Counted from the first letter of the stretch, positions 12,567 through 25,845 are shown. The stretch: DNA of 64,000 nucleotides from Xiphias gladius (GCF_016859285.1 NC_053407.1:19154699-19218698), one strand, 5' to 3'. Program-made: numbers and translations. The notes: generated by a model not told the origin, from the sequence alone.

Positions 12567-13815
12567 ATGTGGAGAGACGGAGAGAGACACACGAAGAGCA
12601 GGGAAGCCCCCCCTTTCCCTCCCTCCATCCATCCCTCCCTCCTTCCACACATTCCTCCCAGTGCCAAAGAGCGAGAGGGGGGAGAGAAGCAGCAGAATGT
12701 CCTACGTACATGAGCACCACAGCTTGACTTGGATTGTGATGCTTCTCTGTTAACAGCTGGAGAGGCTTTTGTGTGCCTTAATGCCCGTTTGTCACAGGAA
12801 GACCAACGGCACGAAGGCCCGATGGCTTTGGTCAGAGGCTCCAACAGTAGCAACATGAGACTTGACAATAGCCAAAATGCCCATGGCTGGTGCAACACAC
12901 AAATCACAACATTTACTACGACTGTGCATCAGTGGGAACCCAAACATGCACACACATTCCTATGCGTGCATCACATACTTCCTCAATGCACATTCCTCTG
13001 AGCGCACAAGGCAGCTTGGGCCTTAAAGCTCCCACTTAGTATTTATTTTTTTGTGAACACACTCACGTCACACACTCACAAATTTACCCCACTCACTGTC
13101 CAAATCTAATGTGTTGTCAAGCAGTAAAGGTGTTGGTGTAGTCTTTTAAAACTCAGCTCTGAAACACATTTCAGGCTGTCTTTACATTCAGCAACGTCCT
13201 GATGATGCGGGGAAGTCCATGAAGCTCTGATGGGTCTTTTTTTTCTTTCTTTTTTTTTTTCTCTTTTCTTTTTCACGTGCAAGTGTTTGAACCCACCTAC
13301 CTCTCCACCTATGCACTTCCCCGCATACATTTTTATATTTGTGACCACAGACACACTCCATGCTCTTAAAAATGGCCGCAGAACCAGGTCAGTCGACCAC
13401 AGCACTTTACTCTCTGCAAAGCAAGAAAAGATGTGCAAGGCTTTGCCCGTCCTCCAGACAGACAACTTTACTTTTCAGAGCAGCACCTTCTCCCTCAGTA
13501 AGTGGAGGGAGAGGTTACCCATAGCTGAAGGTCAAAGGTCATTGCACAATTATAATTAAATTGCTGTTCTGTCAAAGCGTGTTATGCTATGAATGGTTTT
13601 AATTATTACCATTGATAAAGATATTATTTTCATAGTTTTTCATTGTCAGTTCCTCTCTTGCAAAGGAGCATGGTTATGTATATTACATGTGTATAATTAT
13701 TAGTCTTGAATAATACCCTTTTGAAGTAAAATTCCATGTAGCCTTTCTTCACATGTTGGTTTTCTAATATATTAAATGGATGTCTGCACCCTAATAAAAA
13801 AAAAAGTGTGTTTTT
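12567..13815 (+). other. ppp1r12c 3' UTR
   Basis: Non-coding sequence after the TAG at 12564-12566, up to shortly after the AATAAA at 13793. It holds a T-rich run near 13238-13275. ORFs here show no recognisable protein. Confidence 0.6.
13793..13798 (+). terminator. Polyadenylation signal AATAAA (ppp1r12c)
   Basis: AATAAA followed by an A-run and then a GT-rich stretch. It is the first canonical signal after the stop codon, 1.2 kb downstream. Confidence 0.6.
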
Positions 13816-14919
13816 AGTGACTGTCTGCTTTTTATGTACAGAGTAGTTAGAATTTTATCCACCTCCATTGGAGCTGGATAAAATTGTGCCTGATGGAGTC
13901 ATCAGATTGCTCACTTGTGTGATCTCTGGTCACCTAGTTGCTTGGTTTTTTTTTTTTTTTTCTTTGGTTGTTTCTTTTTCATCCACACCATTCTCATTTC
14001 ATCCCTGCATGCAGTGTCAGTTGCTCTGTTTTCTGGTAGCCAGATGTCCTAAATCACGGGGGAGAAAAAACAAAAAAGGAGCAGAACAGCTGCGACGCTC
14101 ACACACCATGAGCCTAACGGCGGAAACAGGGCGACACAGATGTATTTACAGTATGTTTGGACTGTAACATTAATCTACTGCTGCTCCCAGGTGGATGGTA
14201 CATCATGAGTGGTTTGACATGATAGAAATTAGTGACATCACATATGCTAGAAGAGTTTTCACTGGGTGTCTGGCATCTAGGAATCCTGTTGTCGTGTGAG
14301 CTCCCGGCCATTTGCACTAAAGTGAAGTTAACACCCGTCCTCCATCTGTTTGTCTCATCTGAGAGCAGAGAGATGGACCACTGTCCTGCAGGGTAGAAGT
14401 AGTGACAACAAGTTGAGCTCCTAATAAGGAAGGGCAGGCTGGCCGAGGCACTCTCTCTGTAAATATCCCTCAGGTCTGAGAAATACAGAGGAAGGGAGCT
14501 GGGGAGGAAGAGGGAAGCGGATGGATTGCAGCCTTATATGGACAAAGCACTGCTTTTCCCAGGGTTTGTGGCTCTGACCCCCGGCATGATGCCAGATGCT
14601 ACACAAACAGCTCCTTAGTGCCACCTAGAGGTGCAACTACTGTAATGCTACAGTTGAGGTGAAATTTTTTTTTACATTTTTTGACAATTGGTTTTTCCAA
14701 AAAAACTCTGAACACCAAAACAAACCTCAGACAATACTCCTGTAATCAGTGCTACCCAAGGGTGGATTACCAACAGGGCAAAATGGACAACTGCCATAGA
14801 GCCCCAGACCCTTGGGAGCCCGGCACTCTCCGAGCTGTTTGTGTGGCTACTTTGTGATAATTTGACTGATTGAAAGTTAGTTTGTTAATATGCACTATAG
14901 CACAACAAAAACTGAAAGT

Positions 14920-15306
14920 TTAAAGGTGTACTCTGGTGATTTAGTATTGCATTGCCATAAAGCTGGGGGATGCACAAGTGACAAATTGAAAAAAAAAAAA
15001 AAGAATGGTTAAAATCAAAGCTGCAGGGGCTGAGATATCCTGACTTTTAGTCCCTCCTGGGTCAAGCACCAGGAAACTCTGGATCATACAATTCCCATAA
15101 TGCAACTAAACTGTCTTTCATTAAACCTTCCTTGCCGGCGCAGCGCCCTCATCTTTCAAACTCCACACTCCCATATTGTAATGAACCCTTCGGCCTGACA
15201 GAGAAAGCTCGCGCGTAACCACGGAGGACATTGTACAGTAGTTTTTACATGCTGAGTGGTACTATCCAGGACTTCTATGGGTCAAATGGGTGGAGTGAAC
15301 CTTTAA
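14920..15306. mobile_element. TTAA-flanked MITE-like element (piggyBac-type ends)
   Basis: Both ends carry TTAA (14920-14923 and 15303-15306). Just inside them are inverted repeats AGGTGTACTC and, on the opposite strand, AGGTTCACTC (8 of 10 matching). The interior has no coding potential. TTAA duplication is the hallmark of piggyBac transposons, so a non-autonomous piggyBac derivative is the likely identity. The short ends leave some doubt. Confidence 0.5.
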
Positions 15307-15739
15307 CACATTTTTAACGCAATCAGATTATCATAAACAAGCTAAAATGCAGCAAATAAGAATATAGTATACCAGCACATGAATACCGGTTGGTTTCTAG
15401 GGCTCTGGAATAAGTGGGTTGTGGTTGTATGTATGTTGGGGGCCTTCGATACGGACCCTGTAGCAGGTTAAGCCACTCCTCCCTTTAGGCTGGGTACTGG
15501 ACCCACTCTCGCTCCCTTAAAAGGCCCCGGTTTTTATACCATTCCTGAAAAAAAGTATTTCTCCGACATTTTGGAAATTTTACACCTTTAGTGGATGGCA
15601 ACTGTAGAGAAACTACGGTAAATGTCCAGGAATGCAAACTTTTTAGTAGAGTTCAGTATAAATTTAAAATGTTGATTGTGGTCATAGGGCTGCATTTTTA
15701 ACTTCCACCCATGGCCTCCATAAGGACATGGGGAGCCCT

Positions 15740-16330
15740 GCCTGCAACCCCATTTATTGAACTAATAATAGACAGTATTTATTTCTAGAGCACTTTTCAA
15801 AAAACAAGAAACCAACAGTAATAAAAGCAAATAGAAAATGTATGGGAGCTGTAAATAAAAAACAGATTTTGGTGAAATAACATGGAAAAAAAGAAAAAAA
15901 TCTGCCATAAAATAAGTTTTAAGAAGAGATTTAAAAGAGAACACTGATGTTGTCAGCCCTGTTTGGTCCGTTTCAGAGCCTCTGGCCCCTGATGGCGAAG
16001 GCCTTGTCTCAAATTATCGGGTAGATTTGTTTTGTAAGGAGTAGACTAAGACCTAATATGAAAAAAGGTAAGAGGGAATTACAGGGCGACTGGCGAGCAG
16101 ATGAGACATGACATGATTTAGTTTGTAGAGAGTGACGTGGCACTTCTTGGAAAAGATAGGAGGAAAATGTAAACACTCTTGCTGTGACCTGGAGAGTGTT
16201 TTTACTGTCTAAGCCAAGCTGTCCTGGTGTTTTAATTGTTAATATGTAAGCATAAGGTGGCAGCCATTTCAGCCTGTAACAATGACTGTTTAAACCAAAG
16301 AACAACTGTATATTAATAATGTTAAGAACT
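15740..16330. repeat. Degenerate interspersed repeat
   Basis: Contains a GAGCACTTTTCAAAAAACAAG phrase (compare the common teleost TAGCGCTTTTCAAA) and TCTGGCCCCTGATGGCGAAG, both typical of dispersed fish repeats. The boundaries and class are uncertain. Confidence 0.35.
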
Positions 16331-17451
16331 TTTTCTTAAAGCTGGGGGTGACACCACACATAATGTCACTGACACTTGAATAAAATCTAATGAGCATGTT
16401 CAACATGTTGTGGTGTCCTACCTATTGATGCGGTGCACAGCTGGGTTTATACAGACTCTGCCTTCTCCTTTACATTACATCCATGCCACGTTTTCCAGCA
16501 GACCAAGAATCAAGTCCAGGTTTTCTGTGCAGCACAGAGCTGTAAGGCCTCCTCCTACACTTGAAGTACTGGACCAACTTGGACCCACTTTTTCAACAAC
16601 TTTTGAGTCCTTTGCTTTGACTAGATTACAACTCTCAAAGGAATTAGAGAACATTAGCTGTTTTTCATGGGCTAAACTGTAAAGAGCAAGCGGTTTGGGA
16701 AACGTCCGCAGATTTTTCTTTCACTTTGGTTTTTCCAGCATTCCTCTTTGTTGCAGAAACAGATGCTTCTTCCTGTTAATGTGAGAGTGAAACATTCCCA
16801 CTGTAGTTATGTGTTTAAGTGAATTATGCTGGATGTTTTTGCAGGCCTGCAACAGTTCAGGCTGCCTTTTATGAGTGGCTTAGCTTGATCACTGAGACTG
16901 TGTATTTATTTATTTTGCCACTGAATGCCTTCAATGTAATTAATAATTCTAGACATGATTAGTAAGGAAAAAGTAATGGTCCAATAATTGTCTTTTGCTG
17001 TTTTGTTTTTCTCAGTGAGTGGCTTTTTTTTTTTCTTTTCAGTTCCGCTATCTGCACAAAGTCTTAGAAATGACATTTGGACGTGTATTGTGACACAAAA
17101 GTGTCAAAGTACACAAGCTACAAATTGCCTTTACCTGCAGGAGCCTGTGAAAAGTGTGTGTGCGTGTGTGTCGTTCAACTGTAAAAATTTTTAAGCAATG
17201 ATCTAATATCTCTTACCAGTGCGTGTTGCATAATGTATATAACGGTTAACGGTTCCTATTCTCAGTAGAGGAGTATTGTAGTGCAAATAGAAAACTCTTG
17301 TAAAAATCTAAATGTTTTCACACCCTAGCTGAGTAAAATAATTGTTCATTCGGCTGAAGACCTCCTGGGACCCTCTGACCGACCCCTGACTGCACTGGAA
17401 AAGACTTCTTGGTTTGGTTGACGTTTTCCGAGGAGAAATCACCTCCTCGCA

Positions 17452-20400
17452 ATGTCCTGTAACTCAGACCCTTACGTCTTCTCCACCGACACCCTACCCA
17501 GTGACCTCCGCTTCCTCCCTCCACTGGCCAACGGGCTTCTGGGCTGGAGGGTGTACAACAATGTCATGCACATAGGCGGTGTGTATAACGGGGAGGGTGG
17601 ACGTTGTCACCGAGCAGATGTTCCCTGTCCCCTAGCTGCTAAAGTTGAGATCGAGGAACCTGCCCAACATTCCTACAGTCTGGACACACACACAGGTAAA
17701 TCTCTGCAGTGCACTTGACCTTTTGTGTTGTTGCTGGTCTCATTTCGAGCTGTGGAGAGTTGTCACCGCTACCTGTCTCATCTTCTCATCCAGGCGTTTT
17801 TACACACACGCTGAGCTCACCCAGAGCAACTGCCTCACAGTCGTTGTATTCACATCGCTACAACTCCAACCTGATGGTGATGGAGATTTTGCTGGTGCGG
17901 CAGTTGACGTCTGAGGAGCCAATAACTGTCAAGCTGGTCAGTTCGTTCACACCTCAGAGCAAAGACATTGTTTTTGAGTCTGGTCCTGATTACAAAGGAG
18001 GGAGGTACGATTAACAAAAACGCATGTAAAATCCTTTTTTTTTGCTATGTAGTACAAGTGTGATCTTATACGTGGTCTGCTTCCCCCTCTCCCTCAGGCA
18101 CATCCAGGGACAAACTACCACTGCTGAGTTCCCTGGCAGCTCCTGCCCCTCAGTTCACCTTATCTGGACCCCCATACCTCTGACTCTGACGCTGCTCCCT
18201 GAACAGAGCCAGGTTCGCTGGGGCTTCATCCTGGTTGTGGCCAACAGTTTAGCCTCTGCTCAGGCCAGTTTCGATGAGGGCCTGAATCTGATGGCGAGCG
18301 GTAACCTGCGTCCGTCTCACGAGAAGGCCTGGAAAGAGCTGTGGCTTCAGAGCAGGGTGGAGGTGACCGGGTCAGAGAGCCTGGGCAAGGCTCTGATCGG
18401 CTGCATGTTCTACCTCCTCAGCGCCTTCCCCTCCATCCATGACACCTCCAGCTCGTTTGGTGGAGTCAGTCCAGGCGGGCTATCTAATGGTGGGGATGGT
18501 CAGGACTACTGGGGCCACGTTTTCTGGGACCAGGTAAGGCTGACGGCAGTTAATGCCTACACATGTTTTTTGTCTTTGTTGCTTGTATGATTAATGTAAC
18601 ACACAATGACTGTACCTTCCTGTGACAGGACATCTGGATGTATCCTGGGATAGCCCTTTTCTACCCCAAGTTAGCCCGCGCTGTGCTGGAGTACAGGGTG
18701 GGGACTATAGATGGCGCAAAAGACAACGCCCAAAAGCAGGGCTACAAGGTAAGGCGATCAGCGGGATACTCAGGTGTCCCCACCACAGCTCTTCTGCCTT
18801 CACTGACGCGCACTATGCGCTCACTAGGTGCACAGCTAGTCAGTGAGCTAAACACGCTTTCAATGAAGGTTGAAAAACAGAGTTGGCCTTTGTAGCTTTT
18901 TACTGGACCAAACGGTGAAAGTGTGAAGAACGTGTTGAACAAACCCCCGCACACTCTAATGAAAGTGGTGACAAATCAGAATAAGATATGATACAGTACA
19001 AAGGGTTTTAGACCAAAGGTGTTGTAGCAATGAATTAGTAGAGAAACAGGAGAAAGTGTATTCACAAGAGTTAGGTAGTACAACTGTCAGATGGACTTTA
19101 TAGATCTTCTCATCTACATCTTGGCAAGAAAGCAAATTAAGCATATTTCCCAAAAGCATTAGTATATTTTTTTGTGTCCCCCATTGCAGGTGCAGCACAA
19201 TTATGCTATAAACATAGAGTCCACACAATAAGTAAAATACATAATATCACCAGTTAGAACAAAAGTCATTTACATTTACTCATCTGGGGGTCGCTTTTAT
19301 CCGAAGCAACTTACAAGTGAGGCAACTTAGGGTTCAGTGTCTTGCCCCAGGACACTTCAGTACACAGCCAGGAGGAACCGGGGATCAAACCACTAACCCT
19401 GCGGTTGTCCCAGTGGACAACAACTCTACCACCTGAGCCACAGCTGCCCCAATTTAACAGTTACCCAGACTGTTGTATCAACACCTTAGTCTCAATCATT
19501 CAGTGTAAAGGCCAGCTTGGTTAGCACTGAACTGATCACAGAACGAATAATTTAACATCTCAAATTAGAAATAAGTCACCAATAGCAACAGATAATAGTC
19601 CAACAAAATCATTATTTGATATTGAATGATATTTGACTTGACAAAATGGAAGACGTAACATTGTCAGTTAAAATTAAACTGCTGTGCCAGTAGTTGGTAC
19701 AGTAGCAGAATAACAGCTAGAAGGAGTGTTTGAGGGCTGATACTGTTATTGTGTGTGTGTGTGTGTGTGTGTGTGTTGTTCTACATTTTACCAGTAAACA
19801 ATGAAACTGTGTCTGAGTCTTCTGAAGAAAAGATGCTATCTTGACAGGGACTAAAGTTCCCGTGGGAAAGTGCCGTTTCAGGGAGGGAGGTGTGTCCAGA
19901 GGACATCTATGGACAACAAGAGATTCACATCAATGGAGACGTCACCCTGGCCTTCCAACACTATCTCTACCTCAGTGAGGTATACTCCTTCATATCCGCA
20001 CTCACCATCACATTGTCTCACCCTGTGTGGTGGTGTCAACTGAGCTCTTTGTTGCAGGATCTGTCCATGTTCAGAGAGGGACAGGGCAGCGAGGTGATTT
20101 ATGGTGTGGCTGATTACTGGGTTTCCAGAGTAACATGGAACCCCGAGGACCAGAGGTATCACCTCCTAGGTAAAGGCCATTATTAGAAAGAGTGTATTTA
20201 CACTGAATTTATTTAGCTTGACATGGTTATCAGGCTACTTCTTTAATAAAGCAAAAATGAAAGACATCTGATGTATCGATCATTGGAAAAACTCACTATC
20301 TCTCCAAAAGTGAAGTAGAACCTGGCTCTGTGTTATTTTTTTAATGTTGACACCTTTTCTCATTTAATTCACTTTATTTTATATTTTGCTCATGTAATGT

Positions 20401-23059
20401 CCACTATTTTTTCATTTGTTTCTATTTGTATTTTTGTTGATTAACTTTACTTTTTTTTTCTATATTTATAGATTTTAGATACCTAAAAAGATTAAATAAC
20501 TTGTGGCTAACTTGGAAGCACACCTTTTCCATATGCATGTAATCGTTATTATATAGTAGCATGAATTTTCTTATTAAAATATAATAATAAACTATATTAT
20601 AAAATAAAATATATAATAAATATAAAATAAAATATAACATAATTATAATTTGCTTTTTTTGTGCCGTGTAGGTGTCATGCCACCTGATGAGTATTATTAC
20701 AACGTCAACAACTCTGTGTATACAAACACAGTGGCCCAATTCAGGTACCAGTATTTGAATATTTCCCTGCAGTGCATATTACCTTGTGAATACCAGTAAT
20801 ACAAAAAGTTTCTCATTTGTCAGTCTCCAGTTCGCTGTAGAGTTGGCTGATCTCCTCCAACATCCTGCACCAAAGGAATGGAAACAAGTGGCCGAACACA
20901 TCAAGATACCTTTCGACAAACAATCCCAGTACCATCCCGAGTATGATGGCTATATTAAAGGTACATTTTTGCACCTTTTTGGCACTGACCCACATAAGAA
21001 AACCAAAGTGCACATGACATGACGTCAGACTGTCTTTTGGACCTCTCACAGGTCATCCAGTGAAGCAGGCAGACACGGTGATGCTGGGCTATCCTCTTGG
21101 ACTGCCAATGTCTTCGGAGGTGAGAAGAAATGATCTAGAAGCGTATGAGCCCGTGACAGACCCTCATGGTCCAGCGATGACATGGGTAAGACACAGTATG
21201 TAGCGGGGTGAGCACAAAACTCATGTTGTAGTTGTAGTTAACACTGGTTGACTGTATGAAAGATTTAGTTTATGTATTAACAAGAAAATGTGCTTAAAGG
21301 GAGACTATATAACTTTTGAAAGAAGGAATGACACGTTTTCCTCTTTCAAATTCAAAGTTTAATTAATAAGCAATTAATTAGCATTAAACATTATAACCAT
21401 TATACCATAGCATAGTTACATACAGCAGTCTTGCTTTAAAGTATATATATATATAATATCTGATTATTATTACTGATTTTAGTGATGTAGCTGTTGGAGG
21501 GGAACCTTATTTCATCTGCATAAGACTGTTGGGTGTTTAATCCATAACAATGCATTTTATTTTGTAAGTTCGTCAGCAATTGTGTGTGTCAAATCTTTAT
21601 TTGTAGTTGTAATTTTGCATTGAATGTACAAGCCCTCTGTTGCTGTTACTTTTTTCATGAATAAGTGTATGTTTGCACCACCGCTTTTACATCTTTCCTC
21701 TGTAAGGGTATGTTTGCAATCGGCTGGCTGGAGTTGGGGGAGGCTGAGAGAGCTCAGCATTTACTTGAGAAGTGCTTCAGCAACATCCAGGGCCCGTTCC
21801 AGGTATGCCTCTGACTCTCAGTCCCACATTATTCTAATACATGCCTCTTTCCTGAATATTCAGCGGATGTGGGATTACCTCTCCTCACAGGTATGGAGTG
21901 AATCATCGGATGGCTCTGGTGCAGTCAATTTTCTCACGGGTATGGGAGGATTCCTGCAAGCTGTGCTGTTTGGTTATACTGGCTTCAGGTCAGTCATCAA
22001 TCCTCCCACCATGCACAGCAACAAAACACCTTGGTATGTACACAGAAAGTACACAGTGAAACAAAGTTTGACATTCTGTTTTTTTTTTTTTTTTTTTGTA
22101 GAGTTCAGAAGGAATGCCTGGCCTTTTCCCCGCTTCTTCCCAAAGACATTTCTGAGCTCTGCATTCGTGGCGTGAACTACCTGGGTAGTCAGATGGACTG
22201 GCTGCTGAGGAAAGAGGAAGTTTGTATCATACTGAGGGAACACTCAAGAAGTGAATGCAACGCTAAGCCCTACGATCTACAGGTTGTCCTGAAGGCATCA
22301 GGAACTAAAATCCCTCTCACACCAGGTAACACACAAGCTAAGATAAGCAATCACAGCAGCCCATTTCTGTTTCTTAGAACAACGTTTATTCTCGTAAATA
22401 TGAAAGTTTGTACATTTGTAATATGGAACAACACACTTCACCTACTGAACCATAGCCCAAGAAAAGAACAGTGAGACATTCATACAATACGCTCAGGGAA
22501 AAATAATTTGATACATAATTAGGCTGCAAAGTTAGTTTCTTTAATAAATCGATTAATTGCTCAGTGTATAAAATGTCAGTGAAATAGTGAAATATACCCA
22601 TCAATATTAAACAATATAACAGTTAATCAATTATTAAAATCGTTGCCCTGTCAGCTGCAGAGTACTGACTGATTTCTAGGGGCCTTAGGGATTGATAAAA
22701 CTGCCATGTGCTGTGTAACAGGGGTCAATAGGGACCCAACGACAAATTTTTGCCTCGGGCCCCCTCAGGAGTTTAATGATGGGATGATGAGAAAGACGTC
22801 ATAAACTGTGTCTTAAACTGCATGTGTGTAATCTCTTCCAAATCCGGAAATGTATATGTATTTTCCTGTAAATGATGATGTTGCACCAAGTGTCGATGGC
22901 ACTTTGTTCTTTGTAAAGAAGACATAAGAATGATGCAGTAACAGATTGTTATGAATTTACTCGTATACATCTATATTTTCAGGGCAGCCAGTAACTTTTC
23001 CTCGAGAGCCTGGGTGTGTTTGTAAACTGGTTTCGACGTCCTCCTGCTGGCCTTTCTGA
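17452..23059 (+). CDS. pgghg: Protein-glucosylgalactosylhydroxylysine glucosidase (GH65)
   Basis: Releases glucose from the glucosyl-galactosyl-hydroxylysine disaccharide of collagen; formerly ATHL1. Exons: 17452-17695, 17794-18004, 18098-18533, 18629-18748, 19848-19979, 20058-20169, 20672-20744, 20824-20960, 21052-21185, 21707-21802, 21891-21988, 22102-22325, 22983-23059. Phases close to 697 residues plus TGA; the human protein is about 737. Family segments, in order: SGVYNG-like GGVYNGEGG near the start, [105 protein letters not shown]. The acidic residues in FWDQD, HPEYDGY and VWSESSDG lie where the human enzyme's essential Asp and two Glu are reported. There is no signal peptide, fitting a cytosolic enzyme. 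The last exon (C-terminal 25 residues, Cys-rich) is the weakest part. ATG 17452 opens the conserved N-terminus. Confidence 0.93.
19267..19450 (-). mobile_element. tRNA-derived SINE, copy 1 (minus orientation)
   Basis: Read on the minus strand it starts GGGGCAGCTGTGGCTCAGG, with a Pol III A-box-like TGGCTCAGG and a B-box-like GGTTTGATCCC, then a body (GAAGTGTCCTGGGGCAAGAC) and a tail GGATAAAAGCGACC. It lies in intron 4 of pgghg. Its head and body match the SINE at 55866, but the tail differs. Confidence 0.8.
19750..19776. repeat. (GT)13 microsatellite
   Basis: Pure GT dinucleotide run in pgghg intron 4, about 70 bases before the acceptor of the next exon. Confidence 0.9.
21295..21500. repeat. 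Interspersed repeat, copy 2 (GAGACTATATAACTTT family)
   Basis: Starts AAAGGGAGACTATATAACTT, matching the element at 10498. It lies in the pgghg intron between exons 9 and 10. The far end is not resolved. Confidence 0.4.
22505..22660. repeat. Dispersed repeat with AATCGATTAATTG core, copy 1
   Basis: Contains AATCGATTAATTGCTCAGTG and TAAAATGTCAGTGAAATAGTG, a wording common in teleosts and usually attributed to non-autonomous hAT elements. A second copy is near 50438. The copy lies in the last pgghg intron. Confidence 0.5.
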
Positions 23060-23306
23060 AACAGGAGCCCCGGCCCTCCAAATCATTTCAATTACGCATA
23101 ATTAAAAATATGTTGAGCAAGTTATTTTATATCTACGCTGCTATTTTGTATGTTGTTCACTTTACCAACCATGGACAAAAGGGCAACATGAATTCCATGT
23201 TTTTTTTTTTTACTCCAGCTACGTCACAGAGCCGGATCACAAATAAGCTTTAAAGGATTTACACAATGTAATTGGACTGTTTTTATCTTCTCTTTTTTTT
23301 GGATTT

Positions 23307-23312
23307 AATAAA
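23307..23312 (+). terminator. Polyadenylation signal AATAAA (pgghg)
   Basis: First AATAAA after the pgghg stop, 248 bases downstream, followed by A-rich sequence. Another AATAAA lies near 23603. Confidence 0.5.
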
Positions 23313-23319
23313 AAGAAAA

Positions 23320-24226
23320 ATGCAAAAAGAGAATTTGATGTGAACTCAGTGGATGTTGCCTCTGGCTGGTAGGGATGTAGAACCTGCTCCTTTCTTCATT
23401 TTACAGAATATTGCGAAAAAGGAAAAGGTTTGATACATGACAATTTGCCAGTTTTAAAATTCACGACACAGTGGCTTACAAACATTTCTCTTAATTTATT
23501 TACATTACTTAGAATACTCTCTGAATAAGCTCATGGTTCTATAATAGGCCATGCTACCAATCTATAAACCAGTTATATATTATTGTAAATTAAATATATT
23601 CAAATAAATCTCCTAACACTGTGCGAAGCTTAATTTCTTCCCCTTTGTTTCCATCTTTTGTGGCTTTGTTACAAGTATGTAAATAATACTATGGCGGCCC
23701 TGAGAGTTCAAAACACCTTAGAAACACAAGCAAACTAAGAAAACCTCTTCATCAATTTGATAATGCTTGCAGCATTTAGAACAAACACTGCAAAATGAAC
23801 AAACACAACCAAATACTGAAAAAAAAACCCCTGTTTTTGCAGCTCATTTCTATATTTGGTTGTGTTTTCTGTCTTTGGTTGTTCTTTCAGTATCTGGTTT
23901 TGTTTTCTGTCTTTGGTTGTGTTTTCTGTCTTTGGTTGTACTGTGTTTCCTCGCTTTGCAGCATTTTCTTTCTAAAAGCTGTGCATGTGTTGTCAAATTG
24001 GTGGAGATGTTATCGTAATTTGCTTGTGTTTTGTCTATTTACATGCATTTTTCATAAATTTCAGTGCGTTGAGCTCTCAGGGCCACAGTACAATACAGTT
24101 GAAAAGTGTTCAGCTTACCTTGATGAGCTGGGCCCCCACAGCCTTAGTTGTGTTATTGATGTCTACAAACATCCTGTAGATTTGTTTTTCTGCAGAAAGA
24201 CTGCTTAAAGCCTACAGTGTGTTTGA
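23320..24226. other. Intergenic, mostly one inverted-repeat element
   Basis: AT-rich sequence followed by the 389-bp element at 23696-24084. No coding sequence is supported. Confidence 0.6.
23696..24084. mobile_element. MITE-like inverted-repeat element with fold-back interior
   Basis: The left end GGCCCTGAGAGTTCAAAACAC matches the complement of the right end, GGCCCTGAGAGCTCAACGCAC (18 of 21). Inside, AACACAACCAAATA (23802-23815) and TATTTGGTTGTGTT (23853-23866) form a perfect 14-bp inverted repeat. The phrase TTTGGTTGTGTTTTCTGTC recurs. The element is non-coding. No clean target-site duplication is visible, so the superfamily is open (hAT-like is possible). Confidence 0.65.
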
Positions 24227-24690
24227 GTGGCGTGGGCGGGGCGAATAACTCTTGCCAAACATCGATTGGTTGATTTAAATCTGGGAAGCGCTGTGATACG
24301 CCCAGAACTTCTGTTTGGTTTGCACGATTTGCACTCACATGTCGACCGTTTCCTCACTCCGCACCACTCCTCGCTATTCTTGCAAACGGGGTGCTCCGCC
24401 TTCCGGATAATCACTATCAACAAATCCAACGACTCCTCTGGTCACGGAGCCTCGGGATTGGCCGGTGAGGTTTTGAACCAGTTAAACGGTTTCAGCGGGT
24501 GACTGGGAGTACTGCTGTTACCGTCCGGGACGTTCATGTTGTAAAGAATTTACACATGAGCTTTAAAGCAAAGTGGACGCTCCTTCATTTTAGCACATTT
24601 ATTTTCACGTCAGTATGCGATAGATTTAGTTTTTAAAATTAGCGGCACAGCGAGCATCGGATTTCTTTTCCAGAAACTTGGATATCAAAG
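24227..24690 (+). promoter_or_regulatory. Probable incenp promoter and non-coding first exon
   Basis: CpG-richer than its flanks. It ends in ATATCAAAG followed by a strong donor GTAAGTTTG (GT at 24691). The first coding exon begins after the acceptor at 25836, only nine bases before the ATG, so the 5' UTR must come mainly from an upstream exon such as this one. The transcription start is not determined. Confidence 0.5.
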
Positions 24691-25845
24691 GTAAGTTTGA
24701 TGACATTAGCTTGAAGGTAGCTAACATCGTAGCGGGAGCCTTTTAATTGCAGGGCAATCAAAAACTTTATATCCAACTCAGTTAAATTTACTTACTGTGT
24801 CTCCCAGTAGCTGTCACAGCATTGGGATAACCCTTTAAACATTATTTGAGGTGTCGGTGTTTCATGCTCACTGATCTCATTTGAGTGTTTAATGTTAGCT
24901 AGCTAACTTAAGGTGTTGCCTGGGCAACGCTAAGTTATTTAATTCAGTTTGCATTATGAAACGCTCCGGTTCATGTTGGGCTACTGTTAATGTGCTCGGT
25001 TTTAATGTAACACGATGTGTCAGCGCTGAAGACAGCTATGTTATCGTCGACCACATTGTTTTCCAATAGCTGCCGCACCAATCCGTCCGCGGAAACACCA
25101 GACATTACGCATGCACCGATCACACATACAAAGACAAGAAACAGCGCAAGACTGAAAAACAACCAGAAGTACCTAGACCGATGCAAGTGATTTGCAGAAA
25201 TGACTCCATCAAATGTGCAGTTTCTCATTACTTGTCTCATTACTAGTGAAGTGTATTAGTTTGTTTATTGAGAATATGAGCGGAGTATTACTTAATCAAA
25301 TCGTTAAGTTCCACACAAATGTCCATTTATGAAAAAACAAAATATTATAAAAAGTTTTTAGGCATCATTTCCCCCAGAACTGGCTGTGAGTTGCGATGAT
25401 ATTTTGACTGTTTAGTAAGGTTGCTTGTCTGTGTTAGTGATGTTCACCTAGATAGTTGACCTTGTACCACAGTTAACCTTTGAATGAGCTGTAGGTGTGT
25501 GCCTTATACTTAAGGACCCCTTTTCGTACATGAGCACAATTGACAAAATAGACAATGTGATCCTACATTAGTTATTGACAGTGTAGCATTTCTGGTAGGT
25601 AGAATTTTCATTCGTTTTAAAGTGTTGATGGTTGCTGTTTAGTGGCTTTAATACTGGTGGGTTCACATAGTCATACTGAAAGGGGGGAAAAAACTGTTAA
25701 AACATAAACAAAATGGAAAAACAACCAGTGCCGTCTAGATGTTCTCTAGGTGATGCTTCAAATAATTTTGCTTGTACTTGCCATCTCCGGTCTGTCCCAG
25801 CTTGTCCTGATTTTAATTGCTCAATCTTTACTCCAGGCCATCACC

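Larger units (their letters stand above)
13816..17310. other. Intergenic region, repeat-rich
   Basis: No gene recognised. It contains a TTAA-flanked inverted-repeat element (14920-15306), a degenerate repeat (about 15740-16330) and AT-rich filler. Open frames of 60-99 codons are unrelated to any family I know. Confidence 0.6.
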
